Shown: positions 1-12,839 of the stretch, piece after piece
How the letters are laid out: each line of letters starts with the position of its first letter
How positions within the stretch are numbered: the first letter of the stretch is position 1
Source: Malania oleifera
Taxonomy: Eukaryota; Streptophyta; Magnoliopsida; Santalales; Ximeniaceae
Length of the DNA stretch: 64,000 bases
Reading direction: 5' to 3'
Assembly: GCF_029873635.1 (NCBI RefSeq)
Contig: NC_080426.1
Coordinates: 52,342,093 to 52,406,092, forward strand
Translations under genes and position numbers: made by a program
Notes under the pieces: model-generated
Databases searched by the model: none
Told to the model about the DNA's origin: nothing
The model's input: only the letters and a program-made list of their open reading frames with translations

Positions 1-1452
1 CACCCTACACTTCCACTACAATGTGGGCGCACGTGGCCAAATATTCCCTTAATTACGGTACCGTGCTCACAATACAACAGGTCCTCAAGATTTTTAAAAC
101 CATATCATGCAATTTTAAATAATAAAACAGTAGTATAAATATATGTTTCAAAATCTAGTATTAATTCGTCGTATCAATACCGGCTCTTAGATGTCATATA
201 AAAACCCGGCGTTTAGCCGTCATATAAAAACCCAGTATTTTACATAAGCAGTTCCAATATGTTTCAAAAATAGTTCCAGTATTTCACAACCATTTCCATA
301 TCTAGTTACTACAATAAATCATACCAATTATTCACCTACCGCACAGTTTCTATATTTGAACATAGTCTGATAAACAATTAAAAAACACTATATTTTAAAT
401 CCATATGATAAAACAAGCTTTCCACCGTTCATATTATTCAAAATATCATACCTTGTATCCTAGGTTTATAAAAATCCATTTTGAACGGTCAATTTTCGAA
501 ATAATCCTGGAAATGAAGTATACATATATATAAAGTGGTTTAATCGATTCAACTTTAATAAAAACCTGACTTAATTTAATCCCCTTACCTGTTTACTAAG
601 ATATTTCTTGAGAAGACCCTAAAACCAAACCCGCGATGCTACATAGCTCAAAAACCCTGAAACCACATTATCTCAATTCCATCAACTCAACCCTAAAATT
701 ATAATTTACTGAATATTCTTAGGCTCACAAAATTCCCAATAACTATTTAAACATTTCTTAAGCCTATAAACTCCAAATAAATAATTAAATTCCCAAAAAT
801 AGTAAATTTTCTTAATTCCTTAAACCTTATCCTAACTTTGGAGTGGTGCCTAAGAAATCCAACTTGAAAATCTACTCTAATTAAAATGATGATGATCGAG
901 GCTAGGACCTCGTGGTGGTGTCCGATCGTCAATTTGGCTAAATATTTAAAGAAAGCTGAGGAAAGGAAAATGGTTTACCTTACCCTAGGAGTGGTGCCTA
1001 CGTCGCTCCTACGAAAAATTCACTCTGGTAGGAATGTCGGTGGTGGAGAATGGAATTTAGGGGTATTTTCCGTTCTTCGATCGACATACGATTGGCCGAC
1101 GAAATTGAGGAGAGAGAGTGAGTGGGCAGAGAAGTGAGAAGTAGAGAAAGAGAAAAGAAAAAAAACGTTCAGGAGCTCTCTATAATTTAGGAAATTTGTT
1201 TTCTTCTTCAGGAAGTTTTAACTTCCTTATACATATAATATCTAATCATTATTATATTATATTAATCTTATATATATATATATATATATATACATATATG
1301 CATATCTATCATTTTAATTATTTAATAAATTCAATTTAATAATTTTTGGTCAATTAATTCAATTTAATAATATATAATTAATTAATTAATAATTGATATT
1401 TATTTATTTATTTTCTCACACTTCCATGCATATATTTTTTTGGGGCGCTACA
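1..1452 (-). repeat. Left LTR of element 1 (3' LTR in sense), cut by the window edge
   Basis: This stretch repeats the last ~1.5 kb of the LTR at 6531-8828; the first base here matches about position 7319. It ends with GGGGCGCTACA, so in sense it begins TGTAGCGCC. It holds a short (TA)n run near 1272-1290 and AT-rich sequence. About 790 bp of the LTR lie outside the window. The open frame at 886-1137 is inside the LTR and shows no family match that I recognise. Confidence 0.93.
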
Positions 1453-1464
1453 TTCTCCCCTCAT
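1453..1464 (-). other. Polypurine tract of element 1
   Basis: The minus strand reads ATGAGGGGAGAA directly before the LTR terminus TGTAGCG. A purine run touching the 3' LTR is the plus-strand priming site of LTR retrotransposons. Confidence 0.85.
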
Positions 1465-1570
1465 AGGAAGTTCATCATCAAAATTCACTAATTGTTACTG
1501 ATCATATTCTTAACTCATGATCCATCTTTATAGAAGAGTCGGTAGCCACCCATATAGCGGCCTCGTCCCA

Positions 1571-1618
1571 AGTTTATTAACTACCCTCACTTATGGTGGA
1601 GGAATACCGTGGTTACAC
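1571..1618 (-). promoter_or_regulatory. 3'-end module of element 1 (GTAACCACGGTATTCCTCC type)
   Basis: On the minus strand this reads GTAACCACGGTATTCCTCC, then CCATAAGTGAGGGTA and TTAATAAA. It lies between the end of the coding region and the polypurine tract. Nearly the same string occurs at 51981-52030 in the second Tekay-like element and at the 3' ends of three LINE copies. AATAAA suggests a role in mRNA 3'-end formation; that role is inferred. Confidence 0.6.
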
Positions 1619-1779
1619 ATAATGTCTCGGGAGATTACAATATCAAACAAAACTCTCTAAAAGAACATTTATATACTAAACCACAACTAGCTGATAAAAC
1701 TAACCAAATCTACCTTACCTAACCTGCAAACCAAACCAACACTTACCTGTACCACCGTACTGATTTGTCTAGCGCTAAA

Positions 1780-3170
1780 CCTCTCTGAAAAGTTGGGGGT
1801 ACTTCTAACATATTTCTATCTCTAATTCCCAAGAAACCTCCTCAAATGCATGATTACACCACAACACCTTCACTAACAGTATATCCTTAGTACGTAGTTC
1901 CTATATTTTCCGATTCAGAATCTGAACTGGTACCTCCTCGTATGCCAGAGCATCCCCAATCTCTAAAGGTTCATAACTTATCACGTGCAAAGGATTTGAC
2001 ACATACTTCCTCAGCACTGATACGTGAAAAACATTATAAACCCTAAACAATGTTGGGGGTAACGCCACTCGATAGGCAACTGGACTAACCCTTTCCAAAA
2101 ATCTCGAAGGGCCCAATGTACCTAGGACTCAACTTGCCTTTCTTCCCAAACCTCATCACCCCTTTTCATCGGAGCAATTCTAAAAAATGCTATATCACCA
2201 ATCTCAAAGTCCATCTCTCATCGACAAGTATCCACATAGCTCTTTTGCTGACTCTGTGTTGCTTTAATCCTCTCCCAGATAAGCTTGACCTTTGCAAAGG
2301 TCTGCTAAACTAGTTCTGGGCCCAAAATCTGCCGCTCGCCTACCTTATCCTAGTATAATGGAGAGCGGCATTGACGTCCATTCAAAGCCTCATATGGTGT
2401 CATTTCGAAGCTAGCCTGATAACTATTATTATACGCAAACTCAATGAGCGGTAGATACCGAATCCAACTATCCCCAAAATCCAATACACATGCACATAAC
2501 ATATCCTCTAGAATCTAAATGGTCCTTTCCGATTGCTCATTTGTTTGTGGGTGAAATGCAATACTGAAAGTAAGTCGAGATCCCAAGGCGTCCTGCAAAC
2601 TTTTCTAGAACCGAGAGGTGAACCGTGGATCTCGATCTGAAATAATGGAAACCGGAACGCCATGAAGTCATACAATCTCCTGCACATGAAGCTCTGCCAG
2701 CCTATTCATAGAATAACTAATTCTGATCGAAATAAAGTGCGTAGTCTTCGTCAGCCGATCCACTATAACCCATCCCATATTGCATTCTTTCTATGCACCG
2801 CTAAAGGCAACCCCGATACGAAGTCCATCAAGATATGTTCTCACTTCCACTTAGGGATATCAAGTGGCTGAAGGGGTCTCACTGACCTCTGGTGCTCTGC
2901 TTTTACCTGATGACATGTCAAACACTGTTCCACAAATATGGCAATCTCCCTCTTCATATTACTCCACCAGAAGGATTCTCGTAGATCTTTATACATCTTT
3001 GTGCTTCCTGGATGAACAATACAGAGAGAGCGATGAGCGTCCTCCAGAATCATATTTTTAATCTCCACGTCATTAGGTACACACAACCTGGTGTGAAATT
3101 TGAAAACTCCCTCCTCAGAGACATTGAAGTCCATTTGTTGCTCGCTCCATACTTTCTCCATAATTTCTAT
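1780..3170 (-). pseudogene. Integrase and chromodomain-like tail of element 1
   Basis: Integrase joins element DNA to the host chromosome. Read from the right, the zinc-binding HHCC region is clear in 2841-3161, with histidines in DAHRSLCIVHPGS and the cysteine pair CLTCHQVKAEHQR. The catalytic core (about 2120-2840) is broken by frameshifts and stops, and I cannot follow all three acidic residues in one frame. The C-terminal part (1901-2116) has the usual Tekay-type string FLERVSPVAYRVALPP. Beyond a stop, about 1790-1905 encodes VKVLW followed by an EEVSWELE-like segment, matching the end of a plant chromovirus chromodomain. Non-functional. Confidence 0.88.
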
Positions 3171-3206
3171 TAACTCTACGTCTTTCGTTTGAGCGACTTT
3201 AATTTT

Positions 3207-4811
3207 CTATTGTAAGGTTGGCTGAATGATTAAACTGGCCATGATCACCTGTGGATCCCTGTCCACTAACTCTACACCCAACCTCTTCAGTTCCATCCTG
3301 ATCTGATGTTGTACAACAACCACCGAAACTAACGCACCCATTGACTTTCGAGTCAAAGCATCAACTACCACATTAGCCTTTCCCAAGTGGTAACTAATGG
3401 TACAATCATAGTATTTTATCAACTCAAGCCATCTTCTCTACCTCATGTTCAATTCCTTCTGGGCGAAAAAGTATTTAAGGCTCTTATGATTAGTAAAGAT
3501 CTCGCACTTTTCATCATATAGGTAGTGCCTCCAGATCTTTAATGCAAAAACTACAACTGCCAGCTTCAAGTCATGCGTTGAATAATTCTTCTCGTACTCC
3601 TTGGGTTGGCGGGAAGCATACACATTAACCTTCCTTTGTTGCATCAAGAAACACCCGAGTCCTTTTTAGGATGCATCACTGTAGATCACAAATCCACCGT
3701 CTCGTGACGGAATGGTCAACATTGAAGCAGTGACTAGTCGTTGCTTCAATTCTTGAAAACTCTGCTCATATTCACCAGTCCACTCAAACTTCATTTTCTT
3801 TCTCGTAAGCTGAGTCAGAGGACCTGATAGCCTTGAAAACCCCTCAACGAATCGGTGATAGTATCCTACCAGACCCAAGAAACTCCTAACCTCGTGCACG
3901 TTCTTTAGTCTCGCCCAATCAACTACCGCCTCCACTTTGCCTGGGTCCACTGAAATTCCCTCCCTAGACACTACATATCCCAGTAATGTAACTTGTTTAA
4001 GCCAGAATCGCATTTCTTAAATTTAACATACAACTTTCCTTCTCTCAGCACTTGAAGCACTATCCTCAAATGTTTCTCGTGTTCTTCTGGGCTCTTTGAA
4101 TACACTAGTATATCATCAATAAGTACTACCATGAGTTGGTCCAAAGACTGATGGAAGACCATGTTTATCAGATTTATGAACAATGCAAGAGCATTTGTCA
4201 ATCCAAACAGCATAACCAGGAATTCATAATGGCCACACCTGGTCCTGAATGCTGTTTTTGGAACATCTTCCGCCCTAACCTTCACCTAATGATACCCAAA
4301 TCGCAGATCAATCTTGGAGAAAACCTGCGTGCCCTTTAGCTGGTCAAACAAATTGTCTATACGAGGCAACAGGAACTTGTTCTTCACTATTACCTTATTA
4401 ATTTCTCTGTAGTCGATGTACATCCTCATTGACCCATCATTCTTCTTTACAAACAACACCAGTGCTCCCTAGGGTGATATGTTCGGTTTGATAAATCCCT
4501 TATCAAGTAGTTCCTACAATTGCTACTTTAGCTCATTGAATTCAGCCGGAACCATTCTGTATAGAGCCTTAGAAATGGGTGCTGACCCCTGGATTTAATT
4601 CAATGGCAAACTCCACCTCATGATTAGGAGGCAATCTCGGTAAGTCCTTAGGAAAAACATTTGAGAACTCCCTTATGACCGGGATATCCTCTAGTTTAAG
4701 TCCCTCCTTCGGTGCTTCATTTACATATGCAAGGTAGCCGTGGCCACCTTCTAGAAGTAACCTTTGTTCCTGAATTGCTAAAAGGATTTGTGGTGCAGAG
4801 CGCACACACAT
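3207..4811 (-). pseudogene. Reverse transcriptase and RNase H of element 1
   Basis: This is the polymerase part of the polyprotein, which copies element RNA into DNA and degrades the RNA template. The frame at 4569-4811 holds the RT N-terminal linker with FPKDLPRLPPNHEVEFAIEL. The frame at 3971-4285 has the catalytic motif [11 protein letters not shown]. The frame at 3666-4013 has [16 protein letters not shown] and then IYSDAS, the first acidic residue of RNase H. The frames at 3438-3647 and 3207-3422 continue through [10 protein letters not shown] and ISYHLGKANVVVDALTRKS. At least four frame changes or stops separate these blocks. Confidence 0.92.
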
Positions 4812-4829
4812 CCCGACGAATTTAAACTC

Positions 4830-5219
4830 CTACTTCCCTGAAGGTCTAAACACTACCTCCTTTTCTTGGCAATCAATACTCACGTAGGTGGATGCTAGCC
4901 AATCCATCCCCAAAATAATATCGAACCTATGCATGTTAAAAACAATTAGACTAGCAGGTAGCCTTCTTTCCTGAATCTCCTTTGGGTGATCTTTGATCAC
5001 CTTGTTACACACTACTACCGACCCTGTCGGTGTGACCACTACTAACTCGGCATCTAATGGCTGTGTTTCTACTCCACACAGTTTAATAAATCCCTGAAAC
5101 ACAAAAGAGTGCATTGCACCTAAATCAAAGAGCACAACAACTTTATTTGAAAGCACATAAATGTTACCTGTAACCACATCTCCTACGTGCTTGGCATCAC
5201 CTAAAGTCGTAGAATACAC
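4830..5219 (-). pseudogene. Aspartic protease of element 1
   Basis: This retropepsin-like protease would cut the Gag-Pol polyprotein. The frame is open for 129 residues. The active-site loop reads LFDLGAMHSFVF, so the catalytic aspartate is kept but the D-S/T-G consensus is D-L-G. The downstream segment FDIILGMDWLA is typical of Ty3/gypsy proteases. The matching domain of the element at 45263 reads DSG, so the serine was probably lost here after insertion. Confidence 0.85.
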
Positions 5220-5229
5220 CTGCGCCTGG

Positions 5230-6300
5230 GCTGTGCCTCTCTAGTAGTTCCTGTGTGGTGCATGGTTACCTCCCTGAGGCTGATGAGTTGCAGCTGCATT
5301 GGCTGCTATTCCCAAGCAATCACGAGTGGTGTGGCCGGGTTTGCCGCACCTAAAGCAGACATTCCTCTTCCTCCAACACTCCCCCAGTTGCCTTTTGTCA
5401 CAAGTAGGGCAAGTAGAGTGTAATGGGGTACCCTGAAATGCCCCTTGACTCGTCTCCTGTCTCTCGCCTCCACTGTTTCCATACCTCCTCCAAGGACCCT
5501 GCCGCGCATTTGTATGTGAACTAGAAGGCATGAGCCTTTTCTTCTGGTTTGCTACCCTCTCACTCTCCTGAATACTAGCCTCAACTTCCATGGCCTAACT
5601 CAGAAAACTCATAACCATCAACGCTAACACCTGTGCGTGTATTCCTGCCTCAAACCCTTTTCAAACTTTCAAGCCTTCTTCGGCTCGTCCAGGATCATGT
5701 ATAGAGCAAAGCGGGATATCTCCACAAAATTAGCCATATATTGCTGTATGGTCAAGTGTCCTTGCATCAGATTCAGTAACTCCTTTGCTTTAGCCTCTCG
5801 AGTGGTAGTAGGGAAGTATTTTTCAAGGAAAACCTCTATAAAATGGCTCCAGGTAATAGTTGCAGGTCCTGCTCGCTATTTTTCCACCAGTTTTGCCGAT
5901 CTCCACCACCTCTTTGCTTCCCTTATCAATTTATAAGTAGGATACCACACCTTCCATTCCCCTGTACACTGGAAAACATCCAACAATTCCTTCATCTCTT
6001 GAACCCAATCTTCAGCTACGATTAGGTTTGCTCCTCCAGCAAATGTCGGCGGACTCACCCGAGTAAACTGCTAAAAAGTGTAGCCCTGATCAACTAGTGG
6101 TTGGTCCTGCTCTCCAAAGTCCGGCCTTCAGTTTTCCTTTCTAGCTTACCGCGCTATACATCGCAGCACTACCGAGGCATCCACGTCCTCCTCACTGGAA
6201 GCATCCACATGATTATCCCCTCCAACAACGATGTCCTTCCCCCTGGAATCCATCCTGAAGACAGGATAGAAATCATCTTAGAAATTCCACATTGATCATG
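5230..6300 (-). pseudogene. Gag of element 1 with a CCHC zinc knuckle
   Basis: Gag forms the virus-like particle and binds element RNA. The fragment at 5876-6058 carries PPTFAGGANLIVAEDWVQEM and EAKRWWRSAK, a conserved part of Tekay-type Gag. The frame at 5241-5591 (116 residues) has CFRCGKPGHTTRDC at residues 79-92, a full C-X2-C-X4-H-X4-C knuckle, preceded by a second cysteine pair CPTC. The two blocks are in different frames and the middle is broken. Confidence 0.85.
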
Positions 6301-6516
6301 GTTGATGCAAGTATTGAATGAATAAATAATATAACATATGAATTCATAGTTAAAAAGAATCATTTACACAATTCTGCCACAAAACCGTCAAGGTATCGGC
6401 CTTTAATCACAACTCTGGGACTAAACACCTACTCACCCGACCTAAAATTCCTACTTAAGTTTCCAAGTTTCAGTCTCTCAACCCAGAAACGAAATGATCG
6501 AGCCTAGCAAACCTAG

Positions 6517-6528
6517 GCTCTGATATCA
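6517..6528 (-). other. Primer binding site of element 1 (initiator Met tRNA type)
   Basis: The minus strand reads TGATATCAGAGC two bases inside the 5' LTR. The usual plant site complementary to the initiator methionine tRNA is TGGTATCAGAGC, so one base differs. Confidence 0.85.
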
Positions 6529-6530
6529 CT

Positions 6531-8828
6531 TGTAATGCCTCGACCCTCCACGTAGGGCCTGGGGTGCTACTTTAGTGATGTCTATGTTCCTGATACCATA
6601 TTCATTATATAAAAGTAGCGGAAATAATTGATACATCCTCCAAATACATTATGAAAGTTCTAAACTGCTAACATACATAGAAGTCTCCTAATATCCATAT
6701 TACATTCCAAAAAAAAAGAAAGAAAGCTAACTTAATCCATACGACCATATTACATATCCAGGGCTCCAAACAAAACTTTAAATACATCAGATTTCTTATA
6801 GACATTCACACAAAAAGAACTAGCTATCACCCCACCCCGAAGCTGGTTAAGCTCGATCTCGATATGGTCTTGAAAAATGATAAATTGTATATTGGGGTGA
6901 GACACCTCTTAGTAAGATGGATTAAATTAATATCAGAGTGTGGCCAGCATGAATTTAAGTATATATATTACCCAAATTATTAAATCTGATAAACATAGCA
7001 TTTGTTTATCACACTCACACCTACACAATTAAAAAAAATTCACTTCCATGATACCACCTGTAAATCAGTTTAATAAATATCACCATTCACATAAATTAAC
7101 ATATATACACACACATAAAAATACTCCTTGGGTGTAACTACATGATTAACCCTCATAACGGGTTGTGCGGCCGGGAGGCTGGGATTAGCTTGGGTGATCA
7201 GCCCAAAACTAACTCAAAGTAACCACCTTCAAGTGCGTTTGTAGACATCTACAACCCCCTTGTAGGTCCGATTGCCTTATATAACTCCACCTTTACGTAG
7301 GTCAATCGGCTACAGAGACCACCCTACACTTCCATTATAGTGTAGGCGCACATGGCCAAATATTCTCCTAACTACGATACCGTGCTCACAATACAATAGG
7401 ACCTTAGGGTTTTTAAAACCATATCATACAATTTTAAATAATAAAATAGTAGTATAAATATATGTTTCAAAATCCAGTATAAATCTGTCGTATCGATCTC
7501 GACTCTTAGCCGCCAATGAAGAACTCGGCTCTTAGCCATCATATAAAAACCAGACTCTTAGCCGTCATATAAAAACCCAGTATTTTACACAAGCAGTTCC
7601 AGTATGTTTCAAAAACAGTTCCAGTATTTCACAACCATTTCCATAACCGGTTACTACAATAAACCATACCAATTATTCACCTGCCATATAATTTCCACAT
7701 TTGAACATAGCCTGATAAACAATTAGGAAACATAGTATTTTAAATTCATATGATAAAACAAGCTTTCCACCGTCTGTATTATTCAAAATACCATACCATA
7801 TATCATATATTTGCAAAAATCCATTTTGAATAGTCGATTTTTGAAATAATCTTGGAAATCAAGTATACATATATATAAAGCAGTTTAATCGGTTCAACTT
7901 TAATAAAAACCTGACTTAATTTAATCCCCTTACCTGTTTACTGAGATATTTCCTGAGAAGACCCTAGAACCAAACCCGCGGCGTTACGGAGCTCAAAAAC
8001 CCTGAAACCACATTTTCCCAGTTCCATCAGCTCAATCCCAAAATTATAATTTCCTTAATATTCCTAGGCTCACAAAATTTCCACTAACTATTTTAACATT
8101 TCCTAAGCCTATAAACTCCAAATAAATAATTAATTTCCCAAAAACAACAAATTTGCTTAATTCCCTAAACCTTAACCTAGCTTTGGAGTGTTGCTTAGGA
8201 AATCCAAATTGAAAATCCACTCTGATTAAAATGATGACAATCGAGGTTAGGACCCCGTGGTGGTGTCCGATTGTCGATTTGGATGAAGATTTAAGAAAAA
8301 ATTGAGGAAAGGAAAAGGGTTTACCTTACCCTATGAGTGGTGGATACGTCGCTTTTAAGACAAATCCACTCCGTTAGAAATGTTGGTGGCGGAGAATGGA
8401 ACCCAAAAGTATTTTCCATTCTTTGATCGGCGCACGATTGGTTGACAAAATCGAGAAGAGAGAGTGAGTGGGCGGAGGAGTGAGAAGCAAAGAAAGAGAA
8501 AAGAAAAAAAAAAAAACCTTCAAGAGCTCTCTGTAGTTTAGGAAATTTGTTTTCTTCTTCACAAAGTTTTAACTTCCTCGTATATATATATATAATATCT
8601 AATCATTAATATATTATATTATACTAATTATATATATATATATATATCCATATATATATATACATATATGTATATCAATCATTTTAATTATTTAATAAAT
8701 TCAATTTAATATGATTTAATTAATTAATCGAGTTTAATAATTATTAATTAATTAATTAATTAATAATTAATATTTATTTATTTATTTATTTTCACACTTC
8801 CATGCATATAATTTTTTGGAGCGCTACA
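6531..8828 (-). repeat. Right LTR of element 1 (5' LTR in sense), complete
   Basis: It runs from TGTAATGCCTCG to GGAGCGCTACA, 2298 bp, with TG/CA termini on both strands. It matches the partial left copy closely, with scattered substitutions and small indels, for example around 7500-7570, where a phrase containing CTCTTAGCC is present in extra copies. AT-rich microsatellites occupy 8580-8660. The bases after it are CTAAA; the partner duplication lies outside the window. Confidence 0.93.
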
Positions 8829-10162
8829 CTAAACCCTAGCATTATAATTGCCATAGTCAATCAAACCGTTCGAAAGTCAACATTTTGATTTCGCATAATT
8901 GACTGTTCAGGTTTTCAACGTATCGTTCATGGTCGATTGAACCAACACGTGTTTGACATCTAACTACTTGGTTGACCGAACCTTATAGTTCATTGTGGTC
9001 ACAGTCGACCAAACCCAGAAGAATGGTCAACCAAACCTTGCCTTGGTTGACTGAATCTATATGAATGGTCAACTGACTTTGTCTTGGTCGATCGAACCCA
9101 CGAAGGGTTCAAAATCGCCCTGAGATGGTCAACCAAATCCCTAGTTCAAAAATGTCACGGTCGACCGAACTCAGTAAAGTGGTCGACCGAACCTTTAATA
9201 TGGTCGACCGAACCTCTCGGGTTGGAAATTTTTTAAGGAATAAAACGTCATTAATTGTTTAATTAAACTTTTCCAAAATACCGAGCATGTCCCCAATGGT
9301 CATATTTTCTTGAAAATCTATAAATACCTCTTCATTTGTTTTGATTAGCAACTTTGATTAACTCCAAATTCTCTTTAAACCATTTGTTAATCAAAGTTCC
9401 CCCAAAGCATTTTTATTGCAAAAATATTTTTTTTGGGACAAATCTTTTCATATTCTCCAAACTCTCTTTGATTCTTTCATTGAAAACATTTTTTTAAGAG
9501 AGTATTTTTATTGGGCATTTATTTTTAGAGTGTGTTTATTGTAAAAACGTTTTGAGCATAAATCCTATCTTCTCCAAATAATATTATTGCAAATCTTCAT
9601 TGGAGAGAATATTTGTTTTACATTTGATCTTTGAAGGTTTTATTTCATGTTTCATATAACATCAAAGATCTTATATACTACTTTTTGTAAAAATATTTTT
9701 AGAGTGAACCCTTGGTTCTCTGGTGTATTTGAAAAATATTTTTACGAGAATATTTTATCAAGGTTCAAATCTTTGAAGCATTTTATTACATATATCTTTC
9801 TTCAAAGATTAGAATATTTATTTTAAAAAACACCCTTTCTCTACTGAGCATAAATCATATCATAAGAGAGTGCATATTTTTTGGGCTTAAACTTGTACAT
9901 CTTTGCTTGTATTTTCAGAAGCATTATTATTTACAAAAATGATTTTTATTGCATCGGTTGGGTTCAGTCTGAAATTGAACTAGGGAGTCTCATCCCCGTA
10001 AGTGAGCCTTGTAATTGAGCTGGGGTTTACCTCGCCTTGTAAGGAGAGGTTGTAATGGCTTCTCCTCTGCCCGTTTAAGTGAGCAGAGATAGTGGAATCC
10101 TTAGGGGGTATACCTAAGGTGAGGACGTAGGCTGGTTTGGCGGAACCTCGAAGAGTGCGGGG
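8829..10162 (+). repeat. Fragment of a SIRE/Maximus-like Copia LTR, plus strand
   Basis: Its layout matches the complete LTR at 25638-27888: a stretch rich in GGTCGACCGAACC-like motifs (about 8930-9215), then CCCCAATGGTCATATTTTCTT, a TATA-like CTATAAATACC near 9320, and near the end the conserved phrase GGACGTAGG followed by GGCGGAACCTCG. The left end was cut by insertion of element 1. The right end stops abruptly at the first module of the Athila-like array, with no LTR terminus. No coding sequence is visible; the frame at 9980-10177 is antisense LTR. Confidence 0.78.
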
Positions 10163-11253
10163 TGTAGGTGCAGCCATAACTTCCTAAAAAATGTCTTCCA
10201 AAAGTTCGTACAATTCAATTTCAGAATCCTCACTCATGAAAGAAATAGGGGAACAATCAGAATTTGTACTCTATGTGTTACTACTGGTGCTGAGTGAAAT
10301 TTTAGACAGTCTATTCGAAATATCTCTAACCCAAGGCATCAAACATCAATTCAAATAGTAGAAATTCACCAACACAGTAGCAAACAAGCATGACCAAGTT
10401 TTTCAAAATTTTTAATTTTTTTAATTAAAAATCAAAGATAAATGGAAAAACACAAATTTGAAATTAAATCTGACATTCCCCAACAACGACGCCAAAAGAT
10501 TGACTCACTCTAAAAATGAGCAGCACGAAGGCTATCTCAAGTATAGGAGTTCTGTCGAGTAATAATTAGCCCAAAATGCTAGATCGTCTCCTCAGGGAGT
10601 GCATATTGGTTTCAAACTCGCGAATAATAGAAAAAGAAAATAAGAAAACAAATATTACTGAACACAGTTTAGATTAGTTTTTCTGGATTTTTTGGAGTTT
10701 ATGACTAAATTAAAATAACGTAAAACATAAACTAAGAACCTAACACACATAAAATAAATGATAAGAAATGGGTAACGGTAAATAAACGACAGGAAAATCA
10801 ACACATCTAATATTTCTACTCAATGATCCATCCACACAATGACATAAATGATAAAAAAATTAAGTGAATAAAACAATCCTATGTTTAAACATTCAGTCAA
10901 GAAATAAATCCTATGTTTGAAATTTCAGATAAAAGACCAAAGAAGAAAACTTTATTACTCAAATTAAACATTCAACCATAAAATCCTCAATCAAACATTA
11001 ACTAAAAAATAAACTCAATCCGATCACTAACTTGAAAAATAATAGTACTCAATCCAACAATAGATTCAAACAAAAAATAAATAAATTAACTTAAACTTCA
11101 CGATGAATTAATTAAAAATAAAATCAAATAAATGCTTAAACTAAGGTCTCTAACTTAAACTAAACTTAAATACTAGCTTAAACAAAAATTAAACTTAAAC
11201 AAAAATCTTGAATAAAAATAAACCTAAACAATGTATTTAAAGAGCAATAAAGT

Positions 11254-11305
<52 letters not shown>

Positions 11306-11512
11306 CCATGTGGAGTGAGGACATTTGCAGCCTGCGCACACCACTGTGTGTCTCCTACGACGCGAGCCCCTAGGAAAAAATGCCTCTCCCACGCAAAACC
11401 CTTCAACCTAGCCGCCTGGAAAGCTAAGAGAAAGCCTAGCTATTAATAATAAAACCTAAAGCCCTTGCCTTTCTTTTAAAATACTAGCCTCCCTTTACAT
11501 TCAAAACTTAAA
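10163..11512 (-). repeat. Athila-like module 1
   Basis: This module is 1350 bp without a LINE. The gag 5' fragment lies at about 10180-10345, the PBS region just before 10501, and truncated LTR after it. Its PBS region keeps GACGCCAAAAGATTGACTC, whereas modules 2-6 have lost bases there and carry AAAAGCTT, so module 1 is the outgroup. A (GA)n run occupies about 11258-11300. The left edge is fused to a Copia LTR fragment without any terminal sequence. Confidence 0.82.
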
Positions 11513-12839
11513 TTTTAGATGGAGCCATAAACTTCCTAAAAAATGTCTTCAAAAAGATCGCATAAATCAATTTCAAAATCCTCACTCGTGAAAGAAATAG
11601 GGGAACAATCAGAATCTGTACTCTGTGTGTCACTACTGGTGTTGAGTGAAATTTTAGATGGTCTATTCGAAATATCTCTAACCCAAGGCATCAAACAGCA
11701 ATTCAAATAGCAAAAATTCACCAACACAGTAGCAAACAAGCATGACCAAGTTTTTTCAAAATTTTTAATTTTTTTAATTAAAAATCAAAGATAAATGGAA
11801 AAACACAAATTGGAAATTAAATCTGACATTCCCCGACAATAGCCAAAAGCTTGAATTACTCTAAAAATGAGCAGCATGAAGGTTATCCCAAGTATACGAG
11901 TTCTGTCGAGTAATAATTAGCCCAAAATGCTAGTTCGTCTCGTCAGGGAATGCATATTGGTTTCAAAATAGCGTATAATAGAAAAAGAAAATAAGAAAAC
12001 ATATATTACTTAACACAATTTAGATTCGTTTTTCTGGATTTTTCAGAGTTTATAACTAAATTAAAATAACGTAAAACATAAACTAAGAACCTAATACGCA
12101 TAAAATAAATGACAAGAAATGGGTAACGGTAAATAGATGACGGGAAAATGAACACAACTAGTATTTCTACTCAATGATCCATCCACACAATTACATAAAT
12201 GATAACAAAATTAAGTGAATAAAACAATCCTATGTTTAAACATTCAGTCAAGAAATAAATCCTATGTTTGAAATTTCGGATAAAAGAAGAAAGACGAAAG
12301 CTTTATTACTTAAATTAAACATTCAACCATAAAATCCTCAATCAAACATTAACTAAAAAATAAACTTAATCCGATCACTAACTTGAACAACAATAGTACT
12401 CAATCCAACAATAGATTCAAAAAAAAAAAAACTTAAACTTCACGATGAATTAATTAAAAATAAAATCAAATAAATGCTTAAACTAAGGTCTCTAACTTAA
12501 ACTAAACTTAAATACTGGCTTAAACAAAAATTAAACTTAAACAAAAATCTTGAACAAAAATAAACCTAAACAATGTATTTAAAGAGCAATAAAGTAACAA
12601 GAGAGAGAGGAAGAGAGATAGAGAAATATTCATGTGGAGTGAGGACATTTGTAGTTTGCGCACACCACTATGTGTCTCTTGCGACGCGAGCCCCTAGGAA
12701 AAAATGCCTCTCCTACGCAAAACCCTTAACCATAGTACCTAGAAAGCTAAGAGAAAGCCTAGCTTTTATAATAAAATCTAAAGCCCTGGTCTTTCTTTTA
12801 AAATCCTAGCCTCCCTTTACATTTAAAACTCAACTCACA
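11513..12839 (-). repeat. Athila-like module 2
   Basis: This module is 1327 bp without a LINE. The gag fragment at 11536-11739 reads MPWVRDISNRPSKISLNTSS and continues to CDLFEDIF. The LTR terminus is near 11851 (a decayed TTGAATTACTC). The GA tract near 12600-12624 is short and interrupted. It joins module 3 at the shared LTR/gag junction. Confidence 0.82.

Larger units (their letters stand above)
1..8828 (-). mobile_element. Ty3/gypsy Tekay-like chromovirus, degenerate (element 1)
   Basis: This is an almost complete LTR retrotransposon read on the minus strand. Its right LTR (the 5' LTR in sense) is complete; the left one starts outside the window. In sense order from right to left it holds LTR, PBS, gag with a CCHC knuckle, protease, reverse transcriptase, RNase H, integrase, a chromodomain-like tail, polypurine tract and LTR. 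The order PR-RT-RH-IN identifies Ty3/gypsy, and the tail after integrase places it with chromoviruses of the Tekay/Del type. The coding region is split into many short frames, so it is dead. The target duplication cannot be tested because the left outer edge is missing. Confidence 0.93.
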